Shown: positions 16,071 through 30,924, counted from the first letter of the stretch. The stretch: 64,000 nt of DNA from Arthrobacter mobilis (GCF_012395835.1 NZ_JAAZSQ010000018.1:30960-94959); one strand, 5' to 3'. Made by a program: numbers and translations. Notes: generated by a model from the sequence alone, not told the origin.

Positions 16071-16226
16071 ATGGACAACAACAACGTCAAAGCATGGGTC
16101 ACTTCTACTCGCACCGAGCAGGGGCTTCCGCCCAAGGGGGAGGATCGTGGGGCTCTCGCGCGAATTCGGTCTATTGTCGAGCGTGCCGAGTCTAGGGCTG
16201 CGGAAGCTGCCGCTGCGGCAGCCTAG
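16071..16226 (+). CDS. Small Ala-rich protein
   Basis: A 51-aa protein starting MDNNNVKAWVTSTRTEQG, with AGGAG six bases before the ATG. It ends in an alanine-rich helix. Unrecognised. Confidence 0.5.
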   Translation: MDNNNVKAWVTSTRTEQGLPPKGEDRGALARIRSIVERAESRAAEAAAAAA

Positions 16227-16311
16227 GACGTGCCTCCCCATCCCAGGCGACGGAGATGGGCGAGTCTAGGCGTCATGTTGCCCGGCGGCATCAGGACCGT
16301 GAATCGCGGCA

Positions 16312-16590
16312 TCACTTCTCGTCCGCGGCTCGGCCAAGCTCGTCCTCGCTGTACCCGAACGTGTAGTCCTCGTCCATGCCGCTCGAGCGCCATATATCGG
16401 CCGCGTCATAGACGCTGATGGCCTCGCCTTCGTCCTCCTCATCGCCGCTATAGGGACTATGAACGACGCCAGCATCGTCGTGATCTTCACCGAGCGTGCA
16501 GCGACACTCTACGAAATAACGCCGCATTTCGTTTCCCTCGCCGTCGAACTCGATTTCTGTTGTGCGCTTGTGTTTGGAACCGGTGGGCAT
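16312..16590 (-). CDS. Acidic hypothetical protein
   Basis: A 92-aa, Asp/Glu-rich protein (start MPTGSKHKRTTEIEFD). The ATG at 16590 has AGGGG with good spacing; the in-frame GTG at 16596 touches the binding site. It has one CRC near residue 30. The charge pattern recalls DNA-mimic proteins but nothing specific was found. Confidence 0.45.
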   Translation of the reverse strand: MPTGSKHKRTTEIEFDGEGNEMRRYFVECRCTLGEDHDDAGVVHSPYSGDEEDEGEAISVYDAADIWRSSGMDEDYTFGYSEDELGRAADEK

Positions 16591-16741
16591 CTGCACTCCC
16601 CTTTTTGTTCATGGTGCTAAACGTGGCGACCAGTCCCGTCACGCTAGTCCGGAGCGAATCAGAGGCCCATGTCCGGCGACGCGGTGGCCATTGGTACTGC
16701 TGCTGGGCCCGGGGCTGGTTCACTGCATCAGGAGACTCACT

Positions 16742-18160
16742 CTAGACCTTCCACTCAATCTCGAAGCGGCGCGGATCGAACTTCTTCGCACCAGTCGTGA
16801 TGAGGACAGGGTTTACGGTGATTCGCTCGATGAGCGTTTCCAGCACCGAGCGCTGCTCACTGGTAGTCATATGCGGCCAGGCAGCGCGCAGCCTATCCTC
16901 GGACACCTGGAGTTTCGGCTTCCTCGCCGTAGGGGGCTGAAGCTGTGCCTCTTGGGCGCGGATGGCTTTCGTACCGGCCAGCATGGTCTCCCTGTCGATC
17001 AGTCCCTCGGCGTAGTCAGCACCGAGCTGCTCACGCCGCGCTGCTAGCTCCTTGGTCCTCTGCAGCCACTCCCCCTCGTCTGGAGCCGGCTTGCCGGCAG
17101 CCAGATGCACAGTATGGAAGGCCTGTTCTGAAACCCAAGTCTCAATTTTGTCGGCGACGACCGTCATTCGGCCGCACGCGGCTGCACCCTGGTTCTTAGG
17201 ACAGCGGTAGTTTGGGGTCTTCGTCTTGCCTCCAAGGCCGCGGACCATACCGGTGCCACATCGGCCGCATTTGAGGATCCCGACAAGCAGGTGCTTCCTG
17301 CGGCCGCCGCGGGTCCCTTGGGAGCGTCCGGGAGCCAATCGCGCCCGCAGGACGGCCGACAATTCCTCGGACAGAATCGGCTCCCAAGTCCCCTTGGAGG
17401 CGATGCGTCCCTGGTGGACCCGGAGACCGGCTAGGCGTGGTGCACGCAGGATGCCGACAATAGTGGCGGCCCGCCACTGTGCCCCGCGGGTTGTCTTCAC
17501 GCCGCGACGGTTCAGATCACGAGCGATTTCATTGAATCCTTCTCCCGCCAAAACGCGGTCCGCCATCTCGCGGATGATCTCGGCTTCTTCTGGGATGACC
17601 GCCGAATCCTTCGCATACCCGTAGACGCGCGCGCCAGGCCAGGCTCCGGATTCGGCCAGCTCCTCGTGCTTACGCTGCACTCGAAGCGTCAACATATCAA
17701 CCTCAAGTGAAGCGAACGCCGTCATAGCCCGAGCCACGGCCCGCCCCGTTGGTGTCGAGAGGTCCACGGTGCCGGCCGTGACCGAGTGAATACCGATCCC
17801 CGTTTCCTCACAGAGGTCGATCCAGTCTTCGAGCTGTCTGGACCGGCGAAACAGCCGGTCCGTTGCCCAAGCAACGACTACGTCCACGTCGCCAGCGCGC
17901 ATGGAGTCTTGGAGCCTTTCATACTCCGGCCTAATCTTGCCCGAGTATGCCGAGATGTCGTTGTCCGCATACTCACCGACAACAGTCCAGCCACGCTCCG
18001 CCGCCAAGGCTTTACAATCCTTCAGTTGACGGGCTACGCCTTTGCCTTCCTGCTCCAAGTCGGCAGAGATTCGGGCATAAATTGCGGCGCGTGTCGGCTT
18101 CTGATCAATCACACAGCAACTATGCCGCGGCTGCCACCAAATTCCCGGCATTGAGTACAT
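16742..18160 (-). CDS. Large serine recombinase (site-specific integrase)
   Basis: 472 aa from the ATG at 18160; a GTG at 18112 (residue 17) gives 456 aa and starts nearer to the conserved core. The resolvase domain has AAIYARIS with the catalytic Ser, DRLFRRSRQLEDW, and RAMTAFASLEVDM. A recombinase domain (about 175-285) is followed by a zinc ribbon (CGRCGTGM, then YRCPKN and ACG), a coiled-coil-like region and a basic tail. This is the plan of phage and integrative-element integrases that join attP and attB without host factors. It lies at the right end of the element; its attachment site should be close to the 18160-18620 stretch. Confidence 0.9.
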   Translation of the reverse strand: MYSMPGIWWQPRHSCCVIDQKPTRAAIYARISADLEQEGKGVARQLKDCKALAAERGWTVVGEYADNDISAYSGKIRPEYERLQDSMRAGDVDVVVAWATDRLFRRSRQLEDWIDLCEETGIGIHSVTAGTVDLSTPTGRAVARAMTAFASLEVDMLTLRVQRKHEELAESGAWPGARVYGYAKDSAVIPEEAEIIREMADRVLAGEGFNEIARDLNRRGVKTTRGAQWRAATIVGILRAPRLAGLRVHQGRIASKGTWEPILSEELSAVLRARLAPGRSQGTRGGRRKHLLVGILKCGRCGTGMVRGLGGKTKTPNYRCPKNQGAAACGRMTVVADKIETWVSEQAFHTVHLAAGKPAPDEGEWLQRTKELAARREQLGADYAEGLIDRETMLAGTKAIRAQEAQLQPPTARKPKLQVSEDRLRAAWPHMTTSEQRSVLETLIERITVNPVLITTGAKKFDPRRFEIEWKV

Positions 18161-18627
18161 GTGTTTCTGTATTCACGCCCTCAGGGACGCTGTTAGCATG
18201 CACCAAAGTCGACGTCTCGACTACTAACGACGTCTCGACTACTAAGGGGCATGCTCCCCCTCACACCTTGCGGAGGCAGTCAATCCGGCCTTGTCAACAG
18301 CGCACTCAGTGCATAGGCAGGCACTTGACGTCCCGCCGGAATATTTCCGCCAATGGCTGGCTCAGGTCATGTTCCCGAAGCCGCCTCGGCGCATGGAGAG
18401 GTGTCGGCAGGAAAACCGCCGGCACCGGCAGAACAGAAAGGGGAACCACACCACCAACGGCCCCGCCGCAACCGGGGCCGCCACCGGGTAAGCCAGCAAC
18501 TCCCCCGACCGGACAACTCCATATCCCGCCGGGCCCCCGCACCCCTCCCGGAAAACAAGCCAGAGGCATCCGTGCACAAAGTGCACGCACTCAAAGAGGA
18601 ATACCTATCTGACTTGGGGAAACCCCG
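18161..18627. other. Element-chromosome junction region, no gene
   Basis: 467 bases between the recombinase start and tRNA-Leu. The right attachment site probably lies here. It contains the tandem repeat at 18210-18245 and GC-rich sequence with no supported reading frame. The exact junction cannot be set without the left end. Confidence 0.45.
18210..18245 (+). repeat. Perfect 18-bp tandem direct repeat
   Basis: CGACGTCTCGACTACTAA occurs twice with no gap (18210-18227, 18228-18245), 50 bases upstream of the recombinase start. It may be a recombinase or regulator binding site. Confidence 0.7.
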
Positions 18628-18709
18628 TGCCCGAGGTGGGACTCGAACCCACACACCTTTCGGCGCCGCATTTTGAGTGCGGTGCGTCTGCCAATTCCGC
18701 CACTCGGGC
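18628..18709 (-). tRNA. tRNA-Leu (CAA)
   Basis: An 82-nt class II tRNA with long variable arm. The acceptor GCCCGAG pairs with CTCGGGC. The anticodon loop CTCAAAA gives CAA. CCA is not encoded. Its 3' end faces the mobile element, a common arrangement for integration sites. Confidence 0.95.
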
Positions 18710-18852
18710 CTGTCGCCGGCTTCCGGCGGCCATCACTGCCAAACCTGTGAAGACCGTCATGTTTCGTCCGTGCGGAAATCTACTCTACATGCCGATAGGC
18801 TATTTGCGTGAACCCGTAACACGGTTCAACCGATCGCCTTCAAGGAGCCGCC

Positions 18853-19446
18853 GTGTCCGAGCAAACAGAGTCCGCCCCCACACGCCGCGTTGTCGTCGCC
18901 GAAGACGAAACACTCATCCGCCTCGACATTGTCGAGATCCTGCGCGGGGAAGGATTTGATGTCGTCGCCGAGGCGGACAACGGCGAAAAGGCCGTCCAGC
19001 TGGCGCAGGAGCTCAAGCCCGACCTGGTCCTGATGGATGTCAAGATGCCGGTGATGGACGGCATCTCCGCCGCGGAGCAGATCGTCAAGGCCCGGATTGC
19101 CCCGGTGGTGCTGCTGACCGCCTTCAGCCAGAAGGAACTGGTGGAGCGCGCCCGGGACGCCGGCGCCATGGCCTACGTGGTCAAGCCCTTCACTCCGGCG
19201 GATCTGGTGCCTGCGATCGAGATCGCCCTCTCGCGGCACCAGGAGATCAAGGCGCTCGAAGCCGAGGTGTCGGATCTGCAGGAGCAGTTCACCACACGGA
19301 AGCTGGTGGACCGGGCCAAGAGCCTGCTGATGACCAAGATGGGCCTGACCGAGCCCGAGGCCTTCCGCTGGATCCAGAAGACGTCCATGGACCGCCGGCT
19401 GAGCATGCGCGAGGTCGCCGAGACCATCATCAACCAGGTCCACTAA
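18853..19446 (+). CDS. pdtaR: ANTAR-domain response regulator
   Basis: 197 aa. The receiver domain (about 12-125) has acidic AEDE, the phospho-accepting Asp in LVLMDVKMP, and Lys in YVVKPF. A coiled-coil linker and an ANTAR domain (about 140-195, DRAKSLLMTKMGLTEPEAFRW) follow. ANTAR domains bind paired RNA hairpins and relieve termination. The length and order match PdtaR of actinobacteria, the partner of the PdtaS histidine kinase, which is not in this window. The GTG at 18853 has GGAG with good spacing. Confidence 0.9.
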   Translation: MSEQTESAPTRRVVVAEDETLIRLDIVEILRGEGFDVVAEADNGEKAVQLAQELKPDLVLMDVKMPVMDGISAAEQIVKARIAPVVLLTAFSQKELVERARDAGAMAYVVKPFTPADLVPAIEIALSRHQEIKALEAEVSDLQEQFTTRKLVDRAKSLLMTKMGLTEPEAFRWIQKTSMDRRLSMREVAETIINQVH

Positions 19447-19468
19447 GGACGCTCCCGGACACAAACGG

Positions 19469-19510
19469 AAGCGGCCGGCCGGTGCCCGAAGGCATCGGCC
19501 GGCCGCTTTT
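19469..19510. terminator. Bidirectional terminator between pdtaR and pyk
   Basis: A perfect AAGCGGCCGGCC (19469-19480) / GGCCGGCCGCTT (19497-19508) stem with a T run on the + strand and an A run on the other. Confidence 0.85.
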
Positions 19511-19525
19511 GTGCCCGCCCCAGGC

Positions 19526-21007
19526 TCAGGCGGGCGGGTTGGCCGGCCAGGGGCCGACCTTTTCGCGGCGGCGGGGCAGGTTCCCGCCGGCGTCGGCCAG
19601 GTCCCCGACGCGGTGGACCTTGACCATGTTGGTGGAGCCGACGACGCCGGGGGGCGATCCGGCGGCGATGACCACCAGGTCGTCGATTTCCACCAGGCCG
19701 GCGTCGAAAAGGACCTTGTCCACCTGGGCCGTCATCTGGTCGGTGTGCGAGGCGAAGTCCACCAGTATCGGCTGGATGCCCCAGATCAGCGCCATGAAGT
19801 TGCGGGTGGAGGCCAGCGGGGTGAACGCGAACATCGGCCTGACCGGGCGCAGCCGGGACAGCCGGCGGGCCGAGTCCCCGGACTGGGTGAAGGTGCAGAT
19901 GTACCGCGCGTCCAGCTGATCGGCGATCTCCACCGCGGCCCGGGTGATCGCCCCGCCACGGGTGTGCGGACGCGAGCCTAGCGGCGGGACCCGCTCCAGG
20001 CCGTGCTGTTCGGTGGACTCGATGATCCTCGCCATGGTCTCCACGGTTTCCAGCGGGTAGGCCCCGATGCTGGTTTCCCCGGAGAGCATCACCGCGTCGG
20101 CCCCGTCGAGCACGGCGTTCGCGCAGTCCGAGGCCTCGGCCCTCGTCGGACGCGGGTTTTCGATCATCGACTCCAGGACCTGGGTGGCCACGATCACCGG
20201 CTTGGCCCAGCGCCGGGCCAGCTCGATGGCCCGCTTCTGCACCACCGGAACCTCCTCCAGCGGCAGCTCCACGCCCAGGTCCCCGCGGGCGACCATGATC
20301 GCATCGAACGCATCAATGATGTCGCTCAGGGACTCCACCGCCTGGGGCTTTTCGATCTTGGCAATCACCGGGATCCTGCGCCCGGCCTCGTCCATAATCT
20401 CGTGCACCCGCTTGACGTCTGCCGCATTGCGCACGAAGGACAGGGCGACCATGTCCACCCCGGCCGCCAGCGCCCAGCGCAGGTCCGCCTCGTCCTTGCC
20501 GCTCAGGGCCGGCACGTTCACCGCCGCTCCGGGCAGGTTGATCCCCTTGTTGTTGGACACGGTGCCGCCCACCATCACCTCGGTGACCACGCTTACCTCG
20601 TCGACGGCGACGGCGCGCAGGGCCACCTTGCCGTCATCGATCAGCAGCCGGTCCCCGGGCTTGACGTCCCCGGGCAGGCCCTTGTACGTGGTCGAGCAGA
20701 CCTCCCTGGTACCGGGCACGTCCTCGACGGTGATCGTGAACCGGTCCCCCGCCGCCAGCTCTTGCGGGCCGTCGGCGAACCGGCCCAGCCGGATCTTCGG
20801 TCCCTGCAGGTCCGCGAAGATCCCCACCGGCCTGCCCAGCTCGGCCGCGGCCTTGCGCACGTTCTCGTAGGTTTCCTGGTGCATGCCGTGGTCGCCGTGG
20901 CTCATGTTCAGCCGCGCCACGTCAACTCCTGCCCTGAGCACCGCCAAGGTCATCTCGTAACTGGCAATGGCCGGCCCGAAGGTGGCCACAATCTTCGCAC
21001 GCCTCAT
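19526..21007 (-). CDS. pyk: Pyruvate kinase
   Basis: 493 aa, normal length. It converts phosphoenolpyruvate and ADP to pyruvate and ATP at the end of glycolysis. Visible elements: RRAKIVATFGPA at the N-terminus, LNMSHGDH, the active-site IPVIAKIEKPQAV with the catalytic Lys, and VARGDLGVELP. The ATG at 21007 follows GGTGGGAATT. Single gene with terminators on both sides. Confidence 0.95.
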   Translation of the reverse strand: MRRAKIVATFGPAIASYEMTLAVLRAGVDVARLNMSHGDHGMHQETYENVRKAAAELGRPVGIFADLQGPKIRLGRFADGPQELAAGDRFTITVEDVPGTREVCSTTYKGLPGDVKPGDRLLIDDGKVALRAVAVDEVSVVTEVMVGGTVSNNKGINLPGAAVNVPALSGKDEADLRWALAAGVDMVALSFVRNAADVKRVHEIMDEAGRRIPVIAKIEKPQAVESLSDIIDAFDAIMVARGDLGVELPLEEVPVVQKRAIELARRWAKPVIVATQVLESMIENPRPTRAEASDCANAVLDGADAVMLSGETSIGAYPLETVETMARIIESTEQHGLERVPPLGSRPHTRGGAITRAAVEIADQLDARYICTFTQSGDSARRLSRLRPVRPMFAFTPLASTRNFMALIWGIQPILVDFASHTDQMTAQVDKVLFDAGLVEIDDLVVIAAGSPPGVVGSTNMVKVHRVGDLADAGGNLPRRREKVGPWPANPPA

Positions 21008-21042
21008 AATTCCCACCCTAGTTCACTTGCTGCCTACAGGAA

Positions 21043-21072
21043 CGCCGGGGCAGGCAGGCGCCTGCCCCGGCG
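21043..21072 (-). terminator. Terminator after gltD
   Basis: A perfect 12-bp stem CGCCGGGGCAGG (21043-21054) / CCTGCCCCGGCG (21061-21072) with a 6-base loop, 22 bases after the gltD stop. Confidence 0.75.
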
Positions 21073-21093
21073 CTGGTTCCGGGTATTTCTCGG

Positions 21094-22546
21094 TTATGGC
21101 AGGACCGAAATGGCACGGTCCGTCGGGGCTACCGGTGCGGGCAGCCGGGTCGAACCGGTCAGCCACTCGTCCACCGCGGCCGCGCAGGCACGGCCCTCGG
21201 CAATCGCCCAGACAATCAGCGACTGGCCGCGCCCGGCGTCGCCGGCCACGAACACACCCTCGGTATTGGTCATGTAGGAGGCGTCCCGGCCCACGTTGCC
21301 GCGGGTGTCGAACTCGGCCTTGACCTGCTCGGTGATGCCCGCCGGCTCGGCGCCGGTAAAGCCCAGGGACAGGAAGACCAGGTCCGCCGGGATCTCCCGC
21401 TCGGTGCCGGGCTTGGGCAGACGCTTACCGTCCACGAACTCGGTCTCGGCGACCTTGAGCGCCTTGAGCACGCCGTTTTCGCCGACGAACTCGACGGTGG
21501 AGGCCAGGTAGGTCCGCTCACCGCCTTCTTCGTGGGCACTGGCCATCTCGAACAGGGTCGGGAAGGTGGGCCAGGGCTGGTGCGGAGCCCGTTCCGTCGG
21601 CGGCTGCTTGCCAATGGCCAGTGTGGTCACCGAGGCTGCCTGCTGCCGGTGGGCGGTGCCGATGCAGTCGGCACCGGTGTCACCGCCGCCGAGGATGACC
21701 ACGTGCTTGCCGCGGGCGTCGATCTGGTGGGGCACCTGCTCCCCCGCCACCACCCGGTTGGCCTGGGTCAGATATTCCATCGCGAAATGCACGCCCTGCA
21801 GTTCCCGCCCCGGGATCGGCAGGTCCCGGGGCACGGTAGCCCCGGTGGCGATGATCACGGCGTCGTACCGGCGGCGCAGCTGGTCCCAGCTGACGTCCTT
21901 GCCCACCTCGATGCCGGTGCGGAAGCGCGTGCCCTCGGCGGACATCTGCTCCAGCCGGCGTTCCAGGTGCTCCTTCTCCATCTTGAAGTCCGGAATGCCG
22001 TAGCGCAGCAGGCCGCCCACCTTGTCGTCCCGCTCGTAGACGGCCACGGTGTGGCCGGCACGGGTGAGCTGCTGGGCCGCGGCCAGGCCGGCGGGGCCGG
22101 AACCGACGACGGCGATGGTCTGGCCGGTGAGCCGTTCGGGAGCGTGCGGGGTGACCCAGCCATTCTCGAAGGCCTGGTCCGCGATCGACACCTCGACCTG
22201 CTTGATGGTCACCGCCGGCTGGTTGATGCCCAGCACGCAGGAGGCCTCGCACGGAGCCGGGCACAGCCTGCCGGTGAACTCCGGAAAGTTGTTCGTCGCA
22301 TGCAGGCGCTCGATCGCTTCCTGGTCCTTGCCGCGCCAGAGCAGGTCGTTCCATTCCGGAATCAGGTTGCCCAGCGGGCAGCCCTGGTGGCAGAACGGGA
22401 TGCCGCAGTCCATGCAGCGGCCGGCCTGGCTCTTCAGGGTGCCTTTCTCCTGCGCCTCATAGACTTCCTTCCAGTCCATGATGCGCACCGGCACGGGGCG
22501 CCGCGGCTGGGTTTCCCGCTGGCGTACCTTCAAAAATCCGCGTGGG

Positions 22547-22554
<8 letters not shown>
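21094..22554 (-). CDS. gltD: Glutamate synthase small subunit
   Basis: 486 aa. It supplies electrons from NADPH to the large subunit. The N-terminal Cys-rich Fe-S region ([27 protein letters not shown]) is followed by the FAD site [15 protein letters not shown] and the NADPH site [14 protein letters not shown]. It starts at a GTG that overlaps the gltB stop by 8 bases, so the two subunits are translationally coupled. Confidence 0.95.
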
Positions 22555-27178
<4,624 letters not shown>

Positions 27179-27418
27179 GTCGGATTGTCCTTCTCCCGTA
27201 ATCGAACTTGAGAAGGGGACAACGCTGGCCCCGGGACACACGGCCGGCATGGGACAGGCCCGCCATGTACTGGTAAAGGAATTTTATGGCATAGCTCTCG
27301 GTGTGCAGCATTTTTGGTGCACTGGATCTGGCTGCCTACGCTATATAGCTCCCTCGCCGCCGGCAGGGCCCTCACATGGTGCGTGGATCCGTTGCCGGGG
27401 CATCCACGTCTATGTGGC
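27179..27418. other. gltB upstream region
   Basis: 240 bases without a gene. It must hold the gltB promoter. A loose inverted repeat GTGCA (27303-27307) / TGCAC (27318-27322) flanks an AT-rich spacer and might be a regulator site. Confidence 0.35.
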
Positions 27419-27456
27419 AAATAGCCGGAGGCGGGTGGTGACCCGCCGGACTATTT
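27419..27456 (-). terminator. Terminator of lgt
   Basis: AAATAG and CTATTT close a long stem around GGCGGGT/ACCCGCC with a GGTG loop. It overlaps the lgt stop codon and ends in T on the minus strand. Confidence 0.75.
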
Positions 27457-28590
27457 CTTCTCGTCCTCCGTGCGGCCGCGCCGCCCGCCATCGAGGCGGG
27501 TTTCGCTGCCACCGGAGCCGGAGCCGTTGTCCGCCTCCGAAGAAGTATCAGCGAGATTAGCACGGCGTGTTCCCGATGACACAGCCGGCACCGCATTTTT
27601 CCCGGAGATTTCGGAATTGTTAACTGTTCCGCCGGCACCGGACCCGTCGACGCTGCGGCCGGAGGCCGTTTCGGCGCCGCCCTTCGGGGCGGTTCCGGCA
27701 CCGGCTGCAGCCGCCTCCGGCGCCCGGCCCTCCAGGTAGAGCGACTCATCGGCTTCGGTGCGCGGGCGCCGGGCCAGCAGCACGAAGATGACGACCGATA
27801 CCGCGAACAGCAGCAGGCTGGTCCAGACATTCAGCCGCGCGGTCACGCCGAAGAGGGAGACCATTTCGGCGTCGTCGATCCGCAGCATTTCGATCCAGAC
27901 CCGGCCCAGGGTGTAGATCGCCACGTAGAGCCAGAACAGCAGTCCGCGGCGGAACCTGAAACGCTTGTCCAGGGCCAGCAGCAGGGCCACGCCGGCGAGG
28001 TTCCACAGCGACTCGTACAGGAAGGTGGGGTGGAACAGCGTGTCCGGGGCCATGCCCGGCGGGAAGTTCGGGTTGCCCGGATCGATCTGCAGGCCCCAGG
28101 GCAGCGTGGTGGGCGCGCCGAAAAGCTCCTGGTTGAACCAGTTGCCCCAGCGGCCGATCGCCTGGGCCAGCAGCACGCCGGGCGCGGCCACGTCCATGAA
28201 CGCGCTCAGTTTCAGCCCCGCCCGCCGGCAGCCGATCCAGGCGCCGACCAGGCCGAGCGCCACCGCACCCCAGATGCCCAGGCCGCCGCGCCAGACCTGC
28301 GGGATCAGTCCCAGATCCCCGTTGGGGCCGAAATACGCGTCCGGCGAGGACACGACGTGGTAGAGCCGCCCGCCGATAATCCCGAACGGAATGGCCCAGA
28401 TCGCGATGTCCCACACCGCACCTTCCGGGCCGGAGCGGGCCTTCCAGCGCCGGTCGGTCAGCCACAGGGCCGCTGCGATGCCGGCCAGGATGCACAGGGC
28501 GTAGGCGTGGATGGTCACCGGCCCGATGGTGAATCCGGACCATCCCGGACTGGGGATGGCGGCAGGAACTGCTGCGGCAAGGCTGTTCAT
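27451..28590 (-). CDS. lgt: Prolipoprotein diacylglyceryl transferase
   Basis: 379 aa. This integral membrane enzyme transfers diacylglycerol from phosphatidylglycerol to the lipobox Cys of prolipoproteins. The Lgt signature GRWGNWFNQELFG and GGRLYHV are present, with about seven membrane segments in residues 20-280. The last about 90 residues form a Gly/Ala/Ser/Asp-rich tail not needed for the core fold; such tails occur in actinobacterial Lgt. It follows trpA by 44 bases. Confidence 0.93.
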   Translation of the reverse strand: MNSLAAAVPAAIPSPGWSGFTIGPVTIHAYALCILAGIAAALWLTDRRWKARSGPEGAVWDIAIWAIPFGIIGGRLYHVVSSPDAYFGPNGDLGLIPQVWRGGLGIWGAVALGLVGAWIGCRRAGLKLSAFMDVAAPGVLLAQAIGRWGNWFNQELFGAPTTLPWGLQIDPGNPNFPPGMAPDTLFHPTFLYESLWNLAGVALLLALDKRFRFRRGLLFWLYVAIYTLGRVWIEMLRIDDAEMVSLFGVTARLNVWTSLLLFAVSVVIFVLLARRPRTEADESLYLEGRAPEAAAAGAGTAPKGGAETASGRSVDGSGAGGTVNNSEISGKNAVPAVSSGTRRANLADTSSEADNGSGSGGSETRLDGGRRGRTEDEKK

Positions 28591-28634
28591 GGCGGTAGTC
28601 CTTCGGTCGGTCCTCGATGGTGCGGTGCGGGCTG

Positions 28635-29450
28635 CTAGGCGCCGGTCCGGGACCGGGGGGTGCCGCTGCTCAGCTCCGCGGCGAGCCGGCCGACGGCGTC
28701 GACACCCTGCGATCCGAGCGCTGCAACCAGTGCGGTGCCCACGATCGCGCCTTCGGCGTACTCGCCGATCTCGCGCACATGCTCGGCCTTGGAGACTCCC
28801 AGGCCGACGCAGACGCGTTCGGCGCCGGCGGCGTGGGCTGCCTCGACCACCCGCTGGGCCGCGTCGCTGACATTCGCCCGGGCGCCGGTGACGCCCATGA
28901 GCGAGACCGCGTAGACAAAGCCGCGGCTGGCCTTGACTGTCATCGCCATGCGTTCCGGGGACGTGGACGGAGCCACGAGGAATACCCGGTCCAGTCCGTA
29001 TTTGTCCGAGGCCTCGAACCACTCGGCGGCCTCGTCCGGGATCAGGTCCGGGGTGATCAGCCCGGCTCCCCCGGCCTCGGCCAGGCGGCGGGAGAATTCG
29101 TCCACGCCCATGCGCATCACCGGGTTCCAGTAGGTCATCACCAGCACCGCGGCGTCGCAGCGGGCCGTGATCCCGGCCACGATGTCGAAGACCTGGCGCA
29201 CGCGGAACCCGTTCTGCAGCGCCTGCACGGTCGCGGCCTGGATGACCTGGCCGTCCATGACGGGGTCCGAGTACGGAATGCCGATTTCGATGACGTCGAC
29301 CCCGTTCTCGGCGAGCGCGACGGCGGCGTCGATGGTGGTCTGCACGTCCGGGAAACCGGCCGGCAGGTAGCCGACCAGCGCGGTGCGTCCGTCGGCCAGG
29401 GCGCGGTCGATGGCGGCGGCGGTCTTGCTGATGATGGCGGTGGTGCTCAC
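28635..29450 (-). CDS. trpA: Tryptophan synthase alpha chain
   Basis: 271 aa. It cleaves indole-3-glycerol phosphate to indole and glyceraldehyde-3-phosphate. The catalytic Glu and Asp are in [15 protein letters not shown]; the phosphate loop is near VGLGVSK. It starts at a GTG that overlaps the trpB stop (GTGA). Confidence 0.95.
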   Translation of the reverse strand: MSTTAIISKTAAAIDRALADGRTALVGYLPAGFPDVQTTIDAAVALAENGVDVIEIGIPYSDPVMDGQVIQAATVQALQNGFRVRQVFDIVAGITARCDAAVLVMTYWNPVMRMGVDEFSRRLAEAGGAGLITPDLIPDEAAEWFEASDKYGLDRVFLVAPSTSPERMAMTVKASRGFVYAVSLMGVTGARANVSDAAQRVVEAAHAAGAERVCVGLGVSKAEHVREIGEYAEGAIVGTALVAALGSQGVDAVGRLAAELSSGTPRSRTGA

Positions 29451-30772
29451 AGTTGTTCTCCTTCGGCGCCGATCTCCGCTTCCGGAGTGTCCTTTTCGAG
29501 CAGGTTGAACCATTCGGCTGCGGTGGCCACGTCCTTGTCCCCGCGGCCGGACAGGCTCACCACGATGATGACGTCCTGGGGGTTCTTCCGGCCCTCGGTC
29601 AGCCGCTTGCCGACCCGCAGCGCGCCGGCCAGGGCGTGCGAGGACTCGATTGCGGGGATGATGCCTTCGGTGCGGCACAGGAGGCGGAAGGCGTCCATGG
29701 CTTCGCTGTCCGTGACCGGCTCGTAGCTGGCCCGGCCGATGTCCGCCAGGTACGCGTGCTCGGGCCCGACGCCGGGGTAGTCCAGTCCTGCAGAAATCGA
29801 GTGCGATTCGATGGTCTGGCCGTCCTCGTCCTGCATCAGGTAGGACCGGGCTCCGTGCAGCACGCCTGGACGCCCCAGGGTGATCGTGGCGGCGTGCCGG
29901 CCGCTCTCGACGCCCTCGCCGCCGGCCTCGAAGCCGTAGAGCTGCACCGAGCGGTCGTCCAGGAAGCCGTGGAAGATGCCGATGGCGTTGGAACCGCCGC
30001 CGATGCAGGCGCAGACGGCGTCGGGCAGCCTGCCGGTCTGTTCCAGGATCTGGGCGCGGGCTTCCTCGCCGATGACTTCGTGGAAGTAGCGGACCATGGC
30101 CGGGAACGGGTGTGCGCCGGCGGCGGTGCCCAGCAGGTAGTGGGTATTGTGCACATTGGCCACCCAGTCACGCAGGGCTTCGTTGATGGCGTCCTTGAGC
30201 GTCTGCGACCCGGCTGTCACCGGGACCACGGTGGCGCCCAGCAGTTCCATCCGGGCCACGTTCAGCGCCTGCCGGCGGCAGTCCTCGGCTCCCATGTAGA
30301 CCACGCACTCCAGGCCCAGCAGGGCCGCGGCGGTGGCGCTGGCGACGCCGTGCTGGCCGGCTCCGGTTTCGGCGATCAGGCGGGTCTTGCCCATCCGCTG
30401 GGCCAGCAGCGCCTGGCCCAGCACGTTGTTGATCTTGTGCGAGCCGGTGTGGTTCAGGTCCTCGCGCTTGAGGAAGATCCGCGCTCCCCCGGCATGTGCG
30501 GCGAAGCGCTTGGCCTCGGTGAGCAGCGAGGGCCGGCCGGAGTAGTTCCGGTTCAGCTCGGCGACGCGGCCGGTGAATTCCGGGTCGGCCTTGGCCTTGT
30601 CGAAGGTGTCCGCCAGCTCGTCGAGGGCGGCGATCAGGGATTCGGGCATCCAGCGGCCGCCGTAGTTGCCGAAGTACGGCCCGGGCGCATGGCGCAGGGT
30701 GCCGCCGGCGGCGAGGAAGGCGTCGGCGGTATCCGGCAGCGTGCCGGAGGGCTTGTCAGGGCTCTGGGTCAT
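29447..30772 (-). CDS. trpB: Tryptophan synthase beta chain
   Basis: 441 aa. This PLP enzyme joins indole with serine to make tryptophan. The PLP Lys is in HTGSHKINN; the phosphate site is GGGSNAIG; the catalytic Glu lies in ETGAGQHG. A 152-base gap separates it from trpC. Confidence 0.96.
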   Translation of the reverse strand: MTQSPDKPSGTLPDTADAFLAAGGTLRHAPGPYFGNYGGRWMPESLIAALDELADTFDKAKADPEFTGRVAELNRNYSGRPSLLTEAKRFAAHAGGARIFLKREDLNHTGSHKINNVLGQALLAQRMGKTRLIAETGAGQHGVASATAAALLGLECVVYMGAEDCRRQALNVARMELLGATVVPVTAGSQTLKDAINEALRDWVANVHNTHYLLGTAAGAHPFPAMVRYFHEVIGEEARAQILEQTGRLPDAVCACIGGGSNAIGIFHGFLDDRSVQLYGFEAGGEGVESGRHAATITLGRPGVLHGARSYLMQDEDGQTIESHSISAGLDYPGVGPEHAYLADIGRASYEPVTDSEAMDAFRLLCRTEGIIPAIESSHALAGALRVGKRLTEGRKNPQDVIIVVSLSGRGDKDVATAAEWFNLLEKDTPEAEIGAEGEQL

Positions 30773-30924
30773 GGCCGTTCCTGTCTTTCCTTACCGGGAC
30801 CGGCGGCCGCCCTGTCCAGGACATGCCCGCCGTCCCCTTGAATTCGATAGCTTCACCAGCTGCCCGTCCGGCGGGCAGCTGCTTGTCCGGTCGGCTGCTG
30901 CCGGTGCCGGACCGGCCGGATGCC

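Noticed and set aside
16562..17047. 161-codon + strand frame
   Set aside because: It is mostly antisense to the serine recombinase, whose motifs are clear.
18628..18709. tRNA-Leu as the proven attachment site of the element
   Set aside because: The position is suggestive, but such sites are typical for tyrosine integrases. The only integrase seen is a serine recombinase and the other end is not in view.
27303..27322. Specific nitrogen-regulator site before gltB
   Set aside because: The inverted repeat is short and loose. It does not match a regulator consensus I can name.
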